DNA of 64,000 nt. Source: Nonomuraea ceibae (GTDB taxonomy: Bacteria; Actinomycetota; Actinomycetes; Streptosporangiales; Streptosporangiaceae). The first letter of the stretch is position 1; every line of letters starts with the position of its first letter. The position numbers and the translations under genes were made by a program. Under the pieces are notes generated by a model that searched no databases, was not told the origin of the DNA, and worked only from the letters and a program-made list of their open reading frames with translations. Positions 1 to 8,387 of this stretch are shown here, piece after piece. The stretch is taken from positions 1 through 64,000 of the forward strand of contig NZ_JAHKRO010000008.1 in NCBI RefSeq assembly GCF_019396325.1, written 5' to 3'.

Positions 1-486
1 GGCGCCCTCGGCGCGCTCGCGATGGCGGCGGCCGTGGCCGAGGCGGTCGCCACCGGCTCGGCCACCCGCGCGGTGGCCGCCGCGCTGGACGTCCTGCCCG
101 AGGACACCGCCATCGGGCACAACGCCCGCGTGGCGCTGGCGGCGGCCCGCGCGGCGGGCGACCCGTTCGCGGCGGTGCCCGCGCTCGACGCCGCGCTGCT
201 CGACCACGTCTACAGCTACGGGGTGGGCGCCGCGCAGACGGTGCCCGTGGCGCTGGCCCTGACCGAGGCCGCCCAGGGGGCGCTCGTCCGGGCCGTGCCG
301 GCCGCGGCCTGCCTGGCCGCGCTCGCCGACTCCGCGCCGGCGCTGACCGGCGCGATCACCGGCGCCTGCGGGGGGTACGGTGCGATCCCGGAGGGGTGGA
401 CCGCATCGGCCCGCAGGCTGGCCGGCTGCTGCCTGCCCGAAACGGCAGGCCAGGATCTCATCGACATTGTGGAGGGACTTTCATGA
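1..486 (+). CDS. ADP-ribosylglycohydrolase family protein (C-terminal part, cut by window edge)
   Basis: The open frame enters from the left edge and ends at a TGA that overlaps the next ATG (ATGA-type coupling). About 160 C-terminal residues are visible. They are Ala-rich and helical, with GHNARVALAAARAAGDPF and a late GACGGYGAIPEGW stretch that resembles the GAiaGAyyGyeaIPe.W signature near the end of the ADP-ribosylglycohydrolase (DraG/ARH) fold. The metal-binding Asp pairs expected earlier in the family lie outside the window or are not evident here. It is the first of three related genes followed by a PfkB kinase, so it probably hydrolyses a ribosyl or ADP-ribosyl conjugate in a salvage pathway. 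The substrate is unknown. Confidence 0.75.
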   Translation, partial: GALGALAMAAAVAEAVATGSATRAVAAALDVLPEDTAIGHNARVALAAARAAGDPFAAVPALDAALLDHVYSYGVGAAQTVPVALALTEAAQGALVRAVPAAACLAALADSAPALTGAITGACGGYGAIPEGWTASARRLAGCCLPETAGQDLIDIVEGLS

Positions 487-1622
487 CGCCGCTTGACGAC
501 AGGGCGATCGGCTGCGTGGCGGGGGCGGCGGTCGGTGACGCGCTGGGCGGCGCCACCGAGGGGTGGACCCCCGAGCAGATCGTCGAACGCTACGGCGGCC
601 AGGTCGAGGGCATCGTGCCGCCGTTCAACGAGGACTGGCGCAACGCCCGGCCCATCGCCCCGTACCACAAGGGCGACGGCCACATCACCGACGACACCCT
701 GATGACGCACGCGCTGATCCGCGTCTACGAGAAGGTCGGCGGCCACCTCGGCGCGTACGCGATGGCCGAGCACCTGGTGCCCGAGCTCATGGGGCAGCGC
801 CAGTGGATCCCCGAGCTGGAGGCCGAGGCGCTGCCGCTGCAGCGGATCTTCCTGGCCGAGAAGTGGATCGTGGCCCGGCTGCACTACGGGCACGTCGACC
901 CGCGCGAGGCGGGCGTCGGCAACATCGTCAACTGCGGCGCCGCCATGTACGTCGCCCCGGTCGGCATCGTCAACGCCGCCGACCCCGACGCCGCCTACGC
1001 CGAGGCCATCGACCTGACCGGCGCCCACCAGTCCAGCTACGGCCGCGAGGCCGCCGGCGTCATGGCCGCCGCCGTCGCCGAGGCCATGCGGCCCGGCGCC
1101 ACCCCCGACTCCGTCGTCGCCGCCTGCCTGCGCCTGGCCAAGGACGGCACCCGCGCCGCCATCGAGGCCGTGTGCGAGGCGGCCCGCGGCCTCGGCCACT
1201 GGGACGGCTCGTTCGCCACGCTGCGCGCCGCCATGCGCCCGTACGACACCGTCGCCGACACCTACCGCGACCAGGGCCTCGGCGCCCGCCGCCCGAGCCG
1301 CACGCACAGCATCGAGGAGCTGCCGCTGGCGCTGGCCTTCCTCGTCATCGCCAAGGGCGACTACCGCGACACCGTGCTCGGCGGCGTCAACTACGGCCGC
1401 GACGCCGACTCCATCGCCTCGATGGGCGGCGCGATCGCGGGCGCGCTCGGCGGCCTGGCCGCCGTCCCCGCCGAGTGGGTCGAGCAGGTGGGCACGGCCA
1501 GCCGCACCGACATCGTCGGGCCCGGCCGCGTCATCGCCGAGGTGGCGCGCCGCGTCCACGCCGGCGACCTGGCCCGCCGCCGCGCCCACGAGGCGGCCTT
1601 CGCCGGTCTCCTGGAGGACTGA
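483..1622 (+). CDS. ADP-ribosylglycohydrolase family protein
   Basis: A 379-residue soluble protein. The ATG at 483 overlaps the upstream stop and begins MTPLDDRAIGCVAGAAVGDALGG, the canonical N-terminus of the DraG/ARH fold. Family metal-ligand motifs are visible: ITDDTLMT near residue 65 (the TDDT of the first Asp cluster) and GRDADSIASMGGAIAGALGG near residue 303 (the second Asp cluster, GxDxDT/S). The family cleaves N- or O-glycosidic bonds of ADP-ribosyl or related groups using two Mg ions. It lies 1 bp before the next paralogue and is co-transcribed with it and the PfkB kinase, suggesting catabolism of a ribosylated compound rather than reversal of protein ADP-ribosylation. Substrate assignment is inference. 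Confidence 0.88.
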   Translation: MTPLDDRAIGCVAGAAVGDALGGATEGWTPEQIVERYGGQVEGIVPPFNEDWRNARPIAPYHKGDGHITDDTLMTHALIRVYEKVGGHLGAYAMAEHLVPELMGQRQWIPELEAEALPLQRIFLAEKWIVARLHYGHVDPREAGVGNIVNCGAAMYVAPVGIVNAADPDAAYAEAIDLTGAHQSSYGREAAGVMAAAVAEAMRPGATPDSVVAACLRLAKDGTRAAIEAVCEAARGLGHWDGSFATLRAAMRPYDTVADTYRDQGLGARRPSRTHSIEELPLALAFLVIAKGDYRDTVLGGVNYGRDADSIASMGGAIAGALGGLAAVPAEWVEQVGTASRTDIVGPGRVIAEVARRVHAGDLARRRAHEAAFAGLLED

Positions 1623-1623
1623 C

Positions 1624-2952
1624 ATGATCCGGCTGACCTGGGTGCAGCCCGAGGACCTGGTGGGGCACGAGCTCCGCCAGGCCGCAGAGGACGGCCGTGA
1701 CGCGAGCGCCGTCGCGGCGCGCTGGCACGCCGCCGGGGGGCACGACGCGCCGCCGCGCGCCGGCGCCTCCGAGCCCGGGGCGCAGCGGCTGCGCGGCCTG
1801 GCCGAGGAGCTGCTGGACGAGCTTGCCGCCGTCCCGTCCCCGCTCGACGAGCCCGGCGACCTGGCCGCCGTCATCGACGCCTGCCCCGGCTGGCCGGCGC
1901 CCAGGCCCGGCGCCGCCGTCTCCCCGGAGCGGGTGCTGGGCGCCTGGCAGGGCCGGGCGGCGGGCTGCGTGCTCGGCAAGCCGGTGGAGAAGATCCCCCG
2001 CGCGGGCATCAGGGAGATCGCCGAGGCCACCGGCAACTGGCCGATCCGCGGCTGGTTCACCGCCGAGGGGCTGCCCGCCGACGTGGCCGCGCGCTGGCCG
2101 TGGAACCGGCGCAGCGCCGTCAACTCCCTGGCCGAGAACATCGACGGCATCCCCGAGGACGACGACCTCAACTACCCGCTGCTCGCCCTGTCCCTGCTCG
2201 AACGGCACGGGCGAGACTTCACCACCGACGACGTGGCCAAGCTGTGGCTCGACGAGCTGCCCGCCGGGCGCACGTTCACCGCCGAGCGCGTCGCCTACCG
2301 CAACCTGCTCGCCGGGATCGAGCCGCCCGCGACCGCCACCTACCGCAACCCGTTCCGGGAGTGGATCGGCGCGCTGATCAGGGCCGACGTGTACGGGTGG
2401 GTCAACCCGGGCGACCCGGGCGCGGCGGCCGGGCTGGCCTGGCGCGACGCCCGGCTCACCCACACCGCCAACGGCGTCTACGGCGCCATGTTCGTGGCGG
2501 CCATGTGCGCCTCCTCGATGGTCGCCGGCAGCGTGGAGGAGGTCGTCGAGGCCGGGCTGTCCGTGGTGCCGCCGCGCTCCCGGCTGCACCGGGCCGTCCG
2601 CCAGGCGGTCGACGACGCCGGACGCGAGAGCGACTTCGAACGCGTCGTCGACCGGCTGCACGAGCGGCACGGCGGCCTGCACTGGGTGCACACGATCAAC
2701 AACGCCGCCCTCGTCGCCGCCACGCTCGTGCACGGCCGGGGCGACTTCACCGCCACCATCGCCGGGGCGGTCGCCGGAGGCTGGGACACCGACTCGGCCG
2801 GCGCCACCGCGGGCTCCGTCGTGGGCGCGCTCAACGGCGGCGTCCCCGCCCGGTGGCGCATGCGCGACAGCCTGGCCAGCAGCCTGACCGGCTTCGACGG
2901 CATCACGCTGGAGGAGTTGGCCCGCCGCACGCAGGAGATGATGACCTCATGA
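1624..2952 (+). CDS. ADP-ribosylglycohydrolase family protein
   Basis: A 442-residue protein with a strong ribosome-binding site (GGAGGACTGAC) inside the end of the upstream gene. The first 90 residues are an extra N-terminal region (IRLTWVQPEDLVGHEL). The hydrolase core then starts at about residue 103 with LGAWQGRAAGCVLGKPVE. The first metal motif is represented by EDDDLNYPLLAL near residue 178, and the second by GGWDTDSAGATAGSVVGAL near residue 387 (GxDxDS/T). Its stop overlaps the kinase start (ATGA), so the two are translationally coupled. It belongs to the longer subgroup often found beside PfkB sugar kinases. Substrate unknown. Confidence 0.87.
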   Translation: MIRLTWVQPEDLVGHELRQAAEDGRDASAVAARWHAAGGHDAPPRAGASEPGAQRLRGLAEELLDELAAVPSPLDEPGDLAAVIDACPGWPAPRPGAAVSPERVLGAWQGRAAGCVLGKPVEKIPRAGIREIAEATGNWPIRGWFTAEGLPADVAARWPWNRRSAVNSLAENIDGIPEDDDLNYPLLALSLLERHGRDFTTDDVAKLWLDELPAGRTFTAERVAYRNLLAGIEPPATATYRNPFREWIGALIRADVYGWVNPGDPGAAAGLAWRDARLTHTANGVYGAMFVAAMCASSMVAGSVEEVVEAGLSVVPPRSRLHRAVRQAVDDAGRESDFERVVDRLHERHGGLHWVHTINNAALVAATLVHGRGDFTATIAGAVAGGWDTDSAGATAGSVVGALNGGVPARWRMRDSLASSLTGFDGITLEELARRTQEMMTS

Positions 2953-3833
2953 TCTCGGTATTCGGCAGCGCGAACATGGACCTCGTGGCGTACGTCTCCC
3001 AGGCTCCCAAACGGGGCGAGACGGTGACGGGCCGGGAGTTCCGCACCATCCCCGGCGGCAAGGGCGCCAACCAGGCCATCGCCGCCGCCCGCGCGGGAGC
3101 CCGGGTGGCCTTCCTCGGCGCGGTCGGCGACGACGCCTTCGGCGCGGAGATGCGCGACACGCTCGCCGGGGCCGGCGTGGACGTCGCCCTGCTGCGCCAG
3201 GTGTCCGGCAGGTCCGGCATCGCGCACATCGTGGTCGACGACGACGGCGGCAACTCGATCATCGTGGTGCCGGGCGCCAACGGCACCGTCGTGGGGCCGA
3301 CCGAGGAGGAACGCGCCGTCATCGCCGCCTCCCAGGCGCTGCTGCTGCAGCTCGAACTGCCCATGGAGGCCGTCGTCGCCGCCGCCGGGGCCGCCCGCGA
3401 GGCCGGGGTGCCCGTCATCCTGACCCCGGCGCCGTCCCAGCCGCTGCCCGCCGCCCTGCTCGACGCGGTCACGCTGCTGCTGCCCAACGAGCACGAGGCC
3501 GCCGACATCACCGGCGCCGCCGACCCGGAGGCGGCGATGGACGCGCTGCTGCAACGGGTCGACGAGGCCGTCATCACGCTCGGCTCCGAGGGCGCCCTGT
3601 ACGGCGGGCGCACGGGGGAGCGGCTGCGCGTGCCGGCCGTCAAGGTCAGGGCGGTCGACACCACGGCCGCCGGCGACACCTTCGCCGGGGCGTTCGCGGT
3701 GGCCCGCGCCGAGGGCCGGGAGGCGGCCGGCGCGCTGCGGTTCGCCTCGGCGGCGGCGGCGCTGTCGGTGCAGCGGGAGGGCGCCAGCACCTCGATGCCC
3801 ACCCGCGCCGAGATCGACGCCGCCCTGGCCTGA
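2949..3833 (+). CDS. PfkB-family carbohydrate kinase, ribokinase-like
   Basis: A 294-residue sugar kinase. Visible PfkB features are FGSANMDLV at the N-terminus, the first signature GGKGANQAIAAARAGA around residue 37, and the second signature DTTAAGDTFAGAF around residue 237, which contains the catalytic Asp and the anion-hole GAGD-type loop. The length fits ribokinase (about 300 residues). It starts inside the stop of the third hydrolase gene, so ribose released by these hydrolases is a reasonable substrate to be phosphorylated to ribose-5-phosphate. A nucleoside or other furanose is possible; the rbsK identity is not proven, so no symbol is given. Confidence 0.87.
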   Translation: MISVFGSANMDLVAYVSQAPKRGETVTGREFRTIPGGKGANQAIAAARAGARVAFLGAVGDDAFGAEMRDTLAGAGVDVALLRQVSGRSGIAHIVVDDDGGNSIIVVPGANGTVVGPTEEERAVIAASQALLLQLELPMEAVVAAAGAAREAGVPVILTPAPSQPLPAALLDAVTLLLPNEHEAADITGAADPEAAMDALLQRVDEAVITLGSEGALYGGRTGERLRVPAVKVRAVDTTAAGDTFAGAFAVARAEGREAAGALRFASAAAALSVQREGASTSMPTRAEIDAALA

Positions 3834-3877
3834 GGTCGGCGCCGCCCTGGCCCGGAAGGGACGCCGCCCTGGCCTGA
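3819..3877. repeat. Three near-identical copies of the ribokinase 3' end
   Basis: GCCGCCCTGGCC occurs at 3819-3830, 3841-3852 and 3863-3874. The first and third copies are each followed by TGA. The first is the end of the kinase reading frame (Ala-Ala-Leu-Ala-stop). The other two lie just beyond it and add no coding sequence. This looks like slippage or unequal duplication at the gene end. Confidence 0.7.
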
Positions 3878-3888
3878 CCGCTGGCGGG

Positions 3889-4511
3889 TCACTGGCCGGT
3901 GCGGCCGTCGATGCGTTCGCGCAGCAGGTCGGCGTGGCCGCAGTGGCGCGCGTACTCGGCGATCTGCGCCACCAGCATGTCGCGCAGCTGCAGGTTCGCG
4001 CCGTCGGGGCCGAGGTCGGAGGCTCCCGCGTTCCAGGCGCCGAGGTCGTCGACCCCGGCCACGTACGGTCGGTGGCCGCCGACTCGGCCCGCCACCGCCG
4101 CCAGGCGTCCGCGACGACCTCCGGGTCGGCGACCGCGCCGTTCCAGTCGCCGTCGCGGTCCTGCTCGGTGCGGTAGAGCGGGGGAGCGTCCTCGCCGGCC
4201 ATCACCCGGCGCAGGTGCCGCTCACCCTCGGCCAGGTGCCGCACCAGCCCGAGCAGCGACATGGTGGACGGCGGCGCGGAGCGCCGGGCGAGCTGCTCGG
4301 CGTCCAGGTCCGCGCACTTCATCTCCAGGGTGAGCCGGTAGTGGCGCAGGTAGTCGAGCAGGATGCCGCGCTCGCCGGTGGGCGCGGCGTCGCTCTCGCG
4401 GGGGTCGTCGTCCGGGTCGACCCACATGTCGGGGTAGACGGTCGCCCGCGTCCATCGCGCGGGTACGGGTTCGCTCGCGTCCGAGGTCGTCATCCCGGCA
4501 TCGTCGGCCAT
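3889..4511 (-). pseudogene. DinB-like (DUF664-type) protein, frameshifted
   Basis: Two overlapping minus-strand frames together spell one DinB-superfamily protein of about 207 residues. The N-terminal frame has RGILLDYLRHYRLTLEMKCADLD, then LLGLVRHLAEGERHLRRVM and DWNGAVADPEVVADAWRRWRAE. The family-typical end, LQLRDMLVAQIAEYARHCGHADLLRERIDG, is read one frame over. The switch lies at about 4060-4068 and is repaired by one extra base, so the sequence has a single-base deletion. The family is a four-helix bundle with a His-based metal site (the HLAE and EYARHxGHAD His residues are present). Starts at 4511 (MADDAG) or 4493 (MTTSDA) are possible. It may be a true pseudogene or an assembly error. 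Confidence 0.75.
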
Positions 4512-4594
4512 CCGTCCCCCGGCCGCCACCGAATAAGCGGCGCCGCCGCCCGCGCCCGGGGCATCAGCCGAGGTCAGGGGGGAAGAGAGGGGGC

Positions 4595-4834
4595 ATGAGC
4601 GACAGAACGGACGAGTTGCCGGAGGCCGTCTCCGGTCTGGGCGGGGAGAGCGACGTGGTCGCCGAGCGGTCCGGGTCGACCACGCCCCGGCTCCGCCGGC
4701 CCGTCCCCGTGGACCCGCCGGAGGCCAGGGACGAGCCCGCGGACGATGATGAGGCCGAGGGCAGGGCCGAGGGTGAGGAGCGGGACGACGACGAGGACGA
4801 CGTGACCCGCCCGGACGCGGGCCCCACCGGATAG
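4595..4834 (+). CDS. Small acidic hypothetical protein
   Basis: A 79-residue reading frame with a strong purine-rich ribosome-binding site (GGGGGAAGAGAGGGGGC) just before the ATG. The product is very acidic and disordered-looking, with Glu/Asp runs such as DEPADDDEAEG and ERDDDEDD, and has no membrane segment or cysteine. I do not recognise a family. It is transcribed away from the DinB-like gene and converges on the GntR gene, whose stop lies 15 bp beyond it. The good ribosome-binding site is the main reason to accept it over the antisense frame. Confidence 0.5.
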   Translation: MSDRTDELPEAVSGLGGESDVVAERSGSTTPRLRRPVPVDPPEARDEPADDDEAEGRAEGEERDDDEDDVTRPDAGPTG

Positions 4835-4848
4835 GCGCCGGGCAGCTC

Positions 4849-5538
4849 CTACGTCTTCCGGAGCAGGGCCAGGGTCTGGTCCAGTTCCGTCTGGAGGACG
4901 GTTTCCGCGGTGTCGGGGTCGCCCGCCTCGACGGCCTCGACCAGGCGGGCGTGCGCGTCGTCGCCGGGGTTGGCGTCGTCGTGCCGCAGCCCCAGCAGCT
5001 CCACCAGGTCGATCAGCCGCTCGCGCAGCGCGGGCGCGAACTCGGCGAACAGACCGGTGAGCACCGGGTTGCCCGCCGCCGCGACGATGGCCGCGTGCAG
5101 GGCGATGTCGGCGTCCACGAAGGCCGCGTCGCCGCCGCCGGCCGCCGCCCGCCGGGCCGCCAGCGCCGCCCGGAGCGCCCTCACGTCGTCGTCGGTACGG
5201 CGGGCCGCCGCCAGCCGCGCGGCCCGGGTCTCGACGATCACGCGGACCTCGTACACGTCGGTGATGGCGGCGCGGCGCAGGCGGGCGGGCCAGTCCTCGG
5301 CCGGTTCGGCGGCGATGACGAAGACGCCGCTGCCCTGGCGCGGCTGGACCAGGCCGGCGCCGGTGAGGGCGCGCAGCGCCTCGCGCACGGTGGAGCGGCC
5401 GACGCCGAGGGTCTGGGCCAGCGCGTTCTCGCTGGGCAGGCGGGTGCCGACTGGCCAGTGGCCGCCGGTGATCTGCTCGCGCAGGCGGGCGGTGGCCTGC
5501 TCGACCAGCGGGCTGGGACGCAGCGCTCCGAGCGCCAT
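4849..5538 (-). CDS. FadR-subfamily GntR transcriptional regulator
   Basis: A 229-residue regulator. Residues 1-70 form the winged helix of GntR proteins, with RLREQITGGHWPVGTRLPSE and GVGRSTVREALRALTGAGLVQPRQGSGVFV. Residues 90-225 form an all-helical FCD ligand-binding domain (DVYEVRVIVETRAARLAA, then HAAIVAAAGNP and the DAHARLVEAVEAGD helix with its usual metal-binding Asp/His). FCD proteins sense small carboxylic acids. It is divergent from leuA, and an inverted repeat lies 13 bp in front of its start, so autoregulation and perhaps control of leuA are plausible. The ligand is unknown. Confidence 0.9.
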   Translation of the reverse strand: MALGALRPSPLVEQATARLREQITGGHWPVGTRLPSENALAQTLGVGRSTVREALRALTGAGLVQPRQGSGVFVIAAEPAEDWPARLRRAAITDVYEVRVIVETRAARLAAARRTDDDVRALRAALAARRAAAGGGDAAFVDADIALHAAIVAAAGNPVLTGLFAEFAPALRERLIDLVELLGLRHDDANPGDDAHARLVEAVEAGDPDTAETVLQTELDQTLALLRKT

Positions 5539-5550
5539 CGGAATCCACCT

Positions 5551-5586
5551 CTCAGCTTGTCTGAGGACCTGAGTTGTGGCTATCGT
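5551..5586 (+). promoter_or_regulatory. Predicted leuA promoter overlapped by an inverted repeat
   Basis: CTCAG at 5551-5555 and CTGAG at 5561-5565 form a perfect inverted repeat with a 5-base spacer, a size typical of FadR-type GntR operators. On the plus strand TTGTCT (5557-5562) and TATCGT (5581-5586) sit 18 bases apart and fit a -35/-10 pair. Transcription would start at about 5593, almost at the leader-peptide ATG. The repeat would cover the -35. Promoter and operator are both inferred from sequence. Confidence 0.5.
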
Positions 5587-5593
5587 ACCCGGC

Positions 5594-5638
5594 ATGACGT
5601 ACCGCGGTCTCCTTCTCGGCCGCCGCGGCGGGGCCTGA
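5594..5638 (+). CDS. leuA leader peptide
   Basis: A 14-residue open frame (M-T-Y-R-G-L-L-L-G-R-R-G-G-A, then TGA) with three consecutive Leu codons (CTC CTT CTC), 75 bp upstream of leuA. Short leaders rich in the regulated amino acid are the sensing element of ribosome-mediated attenuators, and Leu-rich leaders upstream of leuA have been predicted in several actinobacteria. The peptide overlaps the first of two GC-rich hairpin segments. There is no clear ribosome-binding site; the predicted transcription start lies almost at the ATG, so leaderless translation is likely. Confidence 0.72.
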   Translation: MTYRGLLLGRRGGA

Positions 5639-5668
5639 CCCAGGGCCGGCACCCCGCCGCGGCGGGGT
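5619..5668 (+). promoter_or_regulatory. Leucine attenuator upstream of leuA
   Basis: A perfect 18-base palindrome at 5651-5668 (arms ACCCCGCCG and CGGCGGGGT) forms the downstream hairpin. The leader-overlapping segment 5621-5633 (CGCCGCGGCGGGG) is fully complementary to 5652-5664, so a 13-bp alternative helix would block that hairpin. A ribosome stalled on the Leu codons at 5609-5617 would expose the upstream arm. No U-run follows, so it could work by blocking transcription without a canonical terminator or by hiding translation signals. Confidence 0.65.
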
Positions 5669-5712
5669 CGAGTGCTGCCGGTCCGCGTTCTTGACCAGAG
5701 AAGGAGACGACC

Positions 5713-7440
5713 ATGCGGTGGAATCCGCAACAGCCCAGCGTCATGCCCTCGCACCGCTACCGGCCCGCGCACGAGCGGGTCAGCGTGCCCCTCACCGACC
5801 GGCAGTGGCCGGCGAACCGGACCACGCGGGCCCCGCTCTGGGTGCCCGTCGACCTGCGCGACGGCAACCAGGCGCTGGCCGAGCCGATGGACCCCGCGCG
5901 CAAACGGCGCATGTTCGAGCTGCTGGTGCGCATGGGCTACAAGGAGATCGAGGTCGGCTACCCGTCGGCCAGCCGGACGGACTTCGACTTCGTCCGGCAG
6001 CTCGCCACCTCCGGGACGGTGCCCGACGACGTGACCGTCGTGGTGTTCACCCCGGCCAGGGCCGACCTGATCGAGCGCACCTACGCCGCCGCCGAAGGGC
6101 TGCCCCGCGTCGTCGTGCACCTCTACACCGCCACCGCCCCCGTCTGGCGCGACGTGGTGCTCGGGCGCGACCGCGACGAGCTGCGCGCGCTCATCGTGGA
6201 CGCCGCCGCGCTCGTCGCCAGGCTGGGCGACGCCCGCGACGGCGTGCGCTACCAGTTCTCGCCCGAGGTGTTCAACCTCACCGAGCCCGACTACGTGCTG
6301 GAGGTGTGCGACGAGCTGACCGCGCTGTGGGACGCGAGCCCCGACCGGCCGGTGATCCACAACCTGCCCGCCACCGTCGAGATCGCCACCCCCAACGTGT
6401 ACGCCGACCAGATCGAGTACATGCACCGCCATCTGTCCCGGCGCGACTCGGTCATCCTGTCGGTGCACCCGCACAACGACCGCGGCACCGGCGTCGCCTG
6501 CGCCGAGCTGGCCGTGCTGGCCGGGGCGCAGCGGGTGGAGGGCTGCCTGTTCGGCAACGGCGAGCGCACCGGCAACGTCGACCTCGTCACGCTCGCGCTC
6601 AACCTGCACGCCCAGGGCGTCGACCCGATGATCGACCTGTCCGACATCGACGAGGTCAGGCGCACCGTCGAGCACTGCAACCGGCTGCCCGTGCCCGAGC
6701 GCCACCCGTACGCGGGCGACCTCGTCCACACCGCCTTCTCCGGCACCCACCAGGACGCGATCAAGAAGGGCCTGGCCCACCACGCCCGGCGGGCCGCCGA
6801 GCTCGGCGTGCCGGAGTCACAGGCGCCCTGGGAGGTGCCCTACCTGCCGATCGACCCGGCCGACGTGGGCCGCGGCTACCAGGCGGTCATCCGCGTCAAC
6901 AGCCAGTCGGGCAAGGGCGGCATCGCCTACCTGCTCGGCGCCCGCCACGGGCTGGAGCTGCCACGCAGGCTGCAGATCGACTTCTCCGCCGTGGTGCAGC
7001 GCGACGCCGACGGCAGCGGCGAGGAGATCACCGCCGAGCGGCTGTGGACGCTGTTCAGGCGGACGTACCTGGACGTGGCGGGGCCGCTCGCGGTGACCGG
7101 CTGGCGCACCGCCGAGACCGCGCCGGGGACCCATGAGTTCACCGGCACGCTGGACGACGGCACGCCGCTGCGCGGCACCGGCAACGGGCCGCTGGCCGCG
7201 CTCGCCGCCGCGCTGGCCGGGGCCGGCGTCGAGGCCGACATCCTGCACTACGCCGAGCACGCCACCGGCACGGGGAGCGGCAGCCAGGCCGTCGCCTACG
7301 TCGAGGCGCGCGCCGGCGGCGTCACCCGCTGGGGCGCGGGCCGCGACTCGTCGGTCCTCACCGCGTCGGTGCACGCCGTGCTCGCCGCCGTCAACCGGGC
7401 CCTTCAGAGCGACAGCGCCTTGGCGCACTCGTCCCGGTAA
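5713..7440 (+). CDS. leuA: 2-isopropylmalate synthase
   Basis: A 575-residue enzyme that condenses 2-ketoisovalerate with acetyl-CoA, the first committed step of leucine synthesis. The actinobacterial long form (LeuA type 2) is clear. The N-terminal extension runs from [18 protein letters not shown]. The TIM-barrel start is [18 protein letters not shown] with the catalytic R-D-G-N-Q. The metal site [16 protein letters not shown] is near residue 258, and a C-terminal regulatory domain spans about 430-560 ([14 protein letters not shown]) for leucine feedback. The ATG follows AGAAGGAGACGACC. It is preceded by a leader-peptide attenuator and a divergent GntR gene. Its 3' end overlaps convergent pyrF by 37 bp. 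Confidence 0.96.
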   Translation: MRWNPQQPSVMPSHRYRPAHERVSVPLTDRQWPANRTTRAPLWVPVDLRDGNQALAEPMDPARKRRMFELLVRMGYKEIEVGYPSASRTDFDFVRQLATSGTVPDDVTVVVFTPARADLIERTYAAAEGLPRVVVHLYTATAPVWRDVVLGRDRDELRALIVDAAALVARLGDARDGVRYQFSPEVFNLTEPDYVLEVCDELTALWDASPDRPVIHNLPATVEIATPNVYADQIEYMHRHLSRRDSVILSVHPHNDRGTGVACAELAVLAGAQRVEGCLFGNGERTGNVDLVTLALNLHAQGVDPMIDLSDIDEVRRTVEHCNRLPVPERHPYAGDLVHTAFSGTHQDAIKKGLAHHARRAAELGVPESQAPWEVPYLPIDPADVGRGYQAVIRVNSQSGKGGIAYLLGARHGLELPRRLQIDFSAVVQRDADGSGEEITAERLWTLFRRTYLDVAGPLAVTGWRTAETAPGTHEFTGTLDDGTPLRGTGNGPLAALAAALAGAGVEADILHYAEHATGTGSGSQAVAYVEARAGGVTRWGAGRDSSVLTASVHAVLAAVNRALQSDSALAHSSR

Positions 7441-8210
7441 CGCTCGGTACGGGCGCGCAGCCGCGCCGGGTCGTCCAGCACCGCCCGGGACACCGACGGC
7501 ACCACCGCGTGCCGTACCGAGGCGAACCGCCGGCCCACGTCGGCGGGCGAGGCGCCCTGCGCGCCGAGCCCCGGCGCCAGCACCGGCCCGTTGAGCCGGT
7601 CGAGCGCGTAGCCCGGCGAGGCGACGGTCGCGCCGACGACCACGCCGACCGAGCCGAGCGGCCGCACCCCCTCGTTGGCCGCCCGCACCCCCGCGTACAC
7701 CTCCCCGGCGACCGCGCTCTGCAGCGCGGCCGCCTCGGGGTTGGAGGTGCGGGCGAGCACGAACACGCCCGCGTCGCCGGCGAGCGCGGAGGTGATCGCG
7801 CCGCTCAGGCTGCCGAAGCCCAGGTACGGGCTGAGCGTCACCGCGTCGGCGGCCAGCGGGCTGCCCCGGTCGAGGTACGCCTCGGCGTAGGCGGCCATCG
7901 TGCTGCCGATGTCGCCGCGTTTGACGTCGAGCAGCACCAGCGTGCCCGCGTCGCGCAGGTCGGCGATCGTGCGCTCCAGCACCGCGATGCCGCGGCTGCC
8001 CCAGCGCTCGTAGAAGGCCGACTGCGGCTTCATCACGGCGACCAGGTCGCCCACCGAGTCGGCGACCGTGCGGCTGAAGCGCTCCAGCCCCATCGGCGAG
8101 TCGTCGAGGCCCCACGCCCCGAGCAGCTCCGGGCTCGGATCGATGCCCACGCACAGCGGTCCGTACTTGTCCATCCTCGCCCGCAACCGTGTTCCGAACG
8201 GCTCATCCAT
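7404..8210 (-). CDS. pyrF: Orotidine 5'-phosphate decarboxylase
   Basis: A 268-residue enzyme that decarboxylates OMP to UMP in pyrimidine synthesis. It is the longer group 2 form: the N-terminal [30 protein letters not shown] and the active-site segment [21 protein letters not shown], with the Lys-Asp catalytic pair, are plain. FEIR-like and phosphate-loop segments ([26 protein letters not shown]) follow. No other pyr gene is adjacent in the window. It is transcribed toward leuA and its last 37 bp overlap the end of leuA. Confidence 0.95.
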   Translation of the reverse strand: MDEPFGTRLRARMDKYGPLCVGIDPSPELLGAWGLDDSPMGLERFSRTVADSVGDLVAVMKPQSAFYERWGSRGIAVLERTIADLRDAGTLVLLDVKRGDIGSTMAAYAEAYLDRGSPLAADAVTLSPYLGFGSLSGAITSALAGDAGVFVLARTSNPEAAALQSAVAGEVYAGVRAANEGVRPLGSVGVVVGATVASPGYALDRLNGPVLAPGLGAQGASPADVGRRFASVRHAVVPSVSRAVLDDPARLRARTERYRDECAKALSL

Positions 8211-8387
8211 CCCCAGGCCCCCTCACGACCGGTAGGAAGACTATGGGGCGGGAGCCGCACACCAGTAGTCCGGGCGGCGGATCCGTGGGCTCCCGCCCCC
8301 CACAGCATCCGATATGTCCGGCATGTCGGCCAGAGTCCCGCGCTCTGACAGTCTTTCCGGGTATGAGTCATGGGTAGATCAGCCAGC

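Noticed and set aside
216..2171. Long minus-strand open frame of 651 codons antisense to the ADP-ribosylglycohydrolase genes
   Set aside because: GC-rich third positions in the true genes leave the opposite strand free of stops. The translation is low-complexity (Ser/Ala/Gly/Val runs) with no domain, and the plus strand has clear family motifs.
4564..4827. Minus-strand Ser-rich frame opposite the small acidic protein
   Set aside because: The plus-strand frame has a strong ribosome-binding site and a coherent acidic product; the minus frame is a composition shadow.
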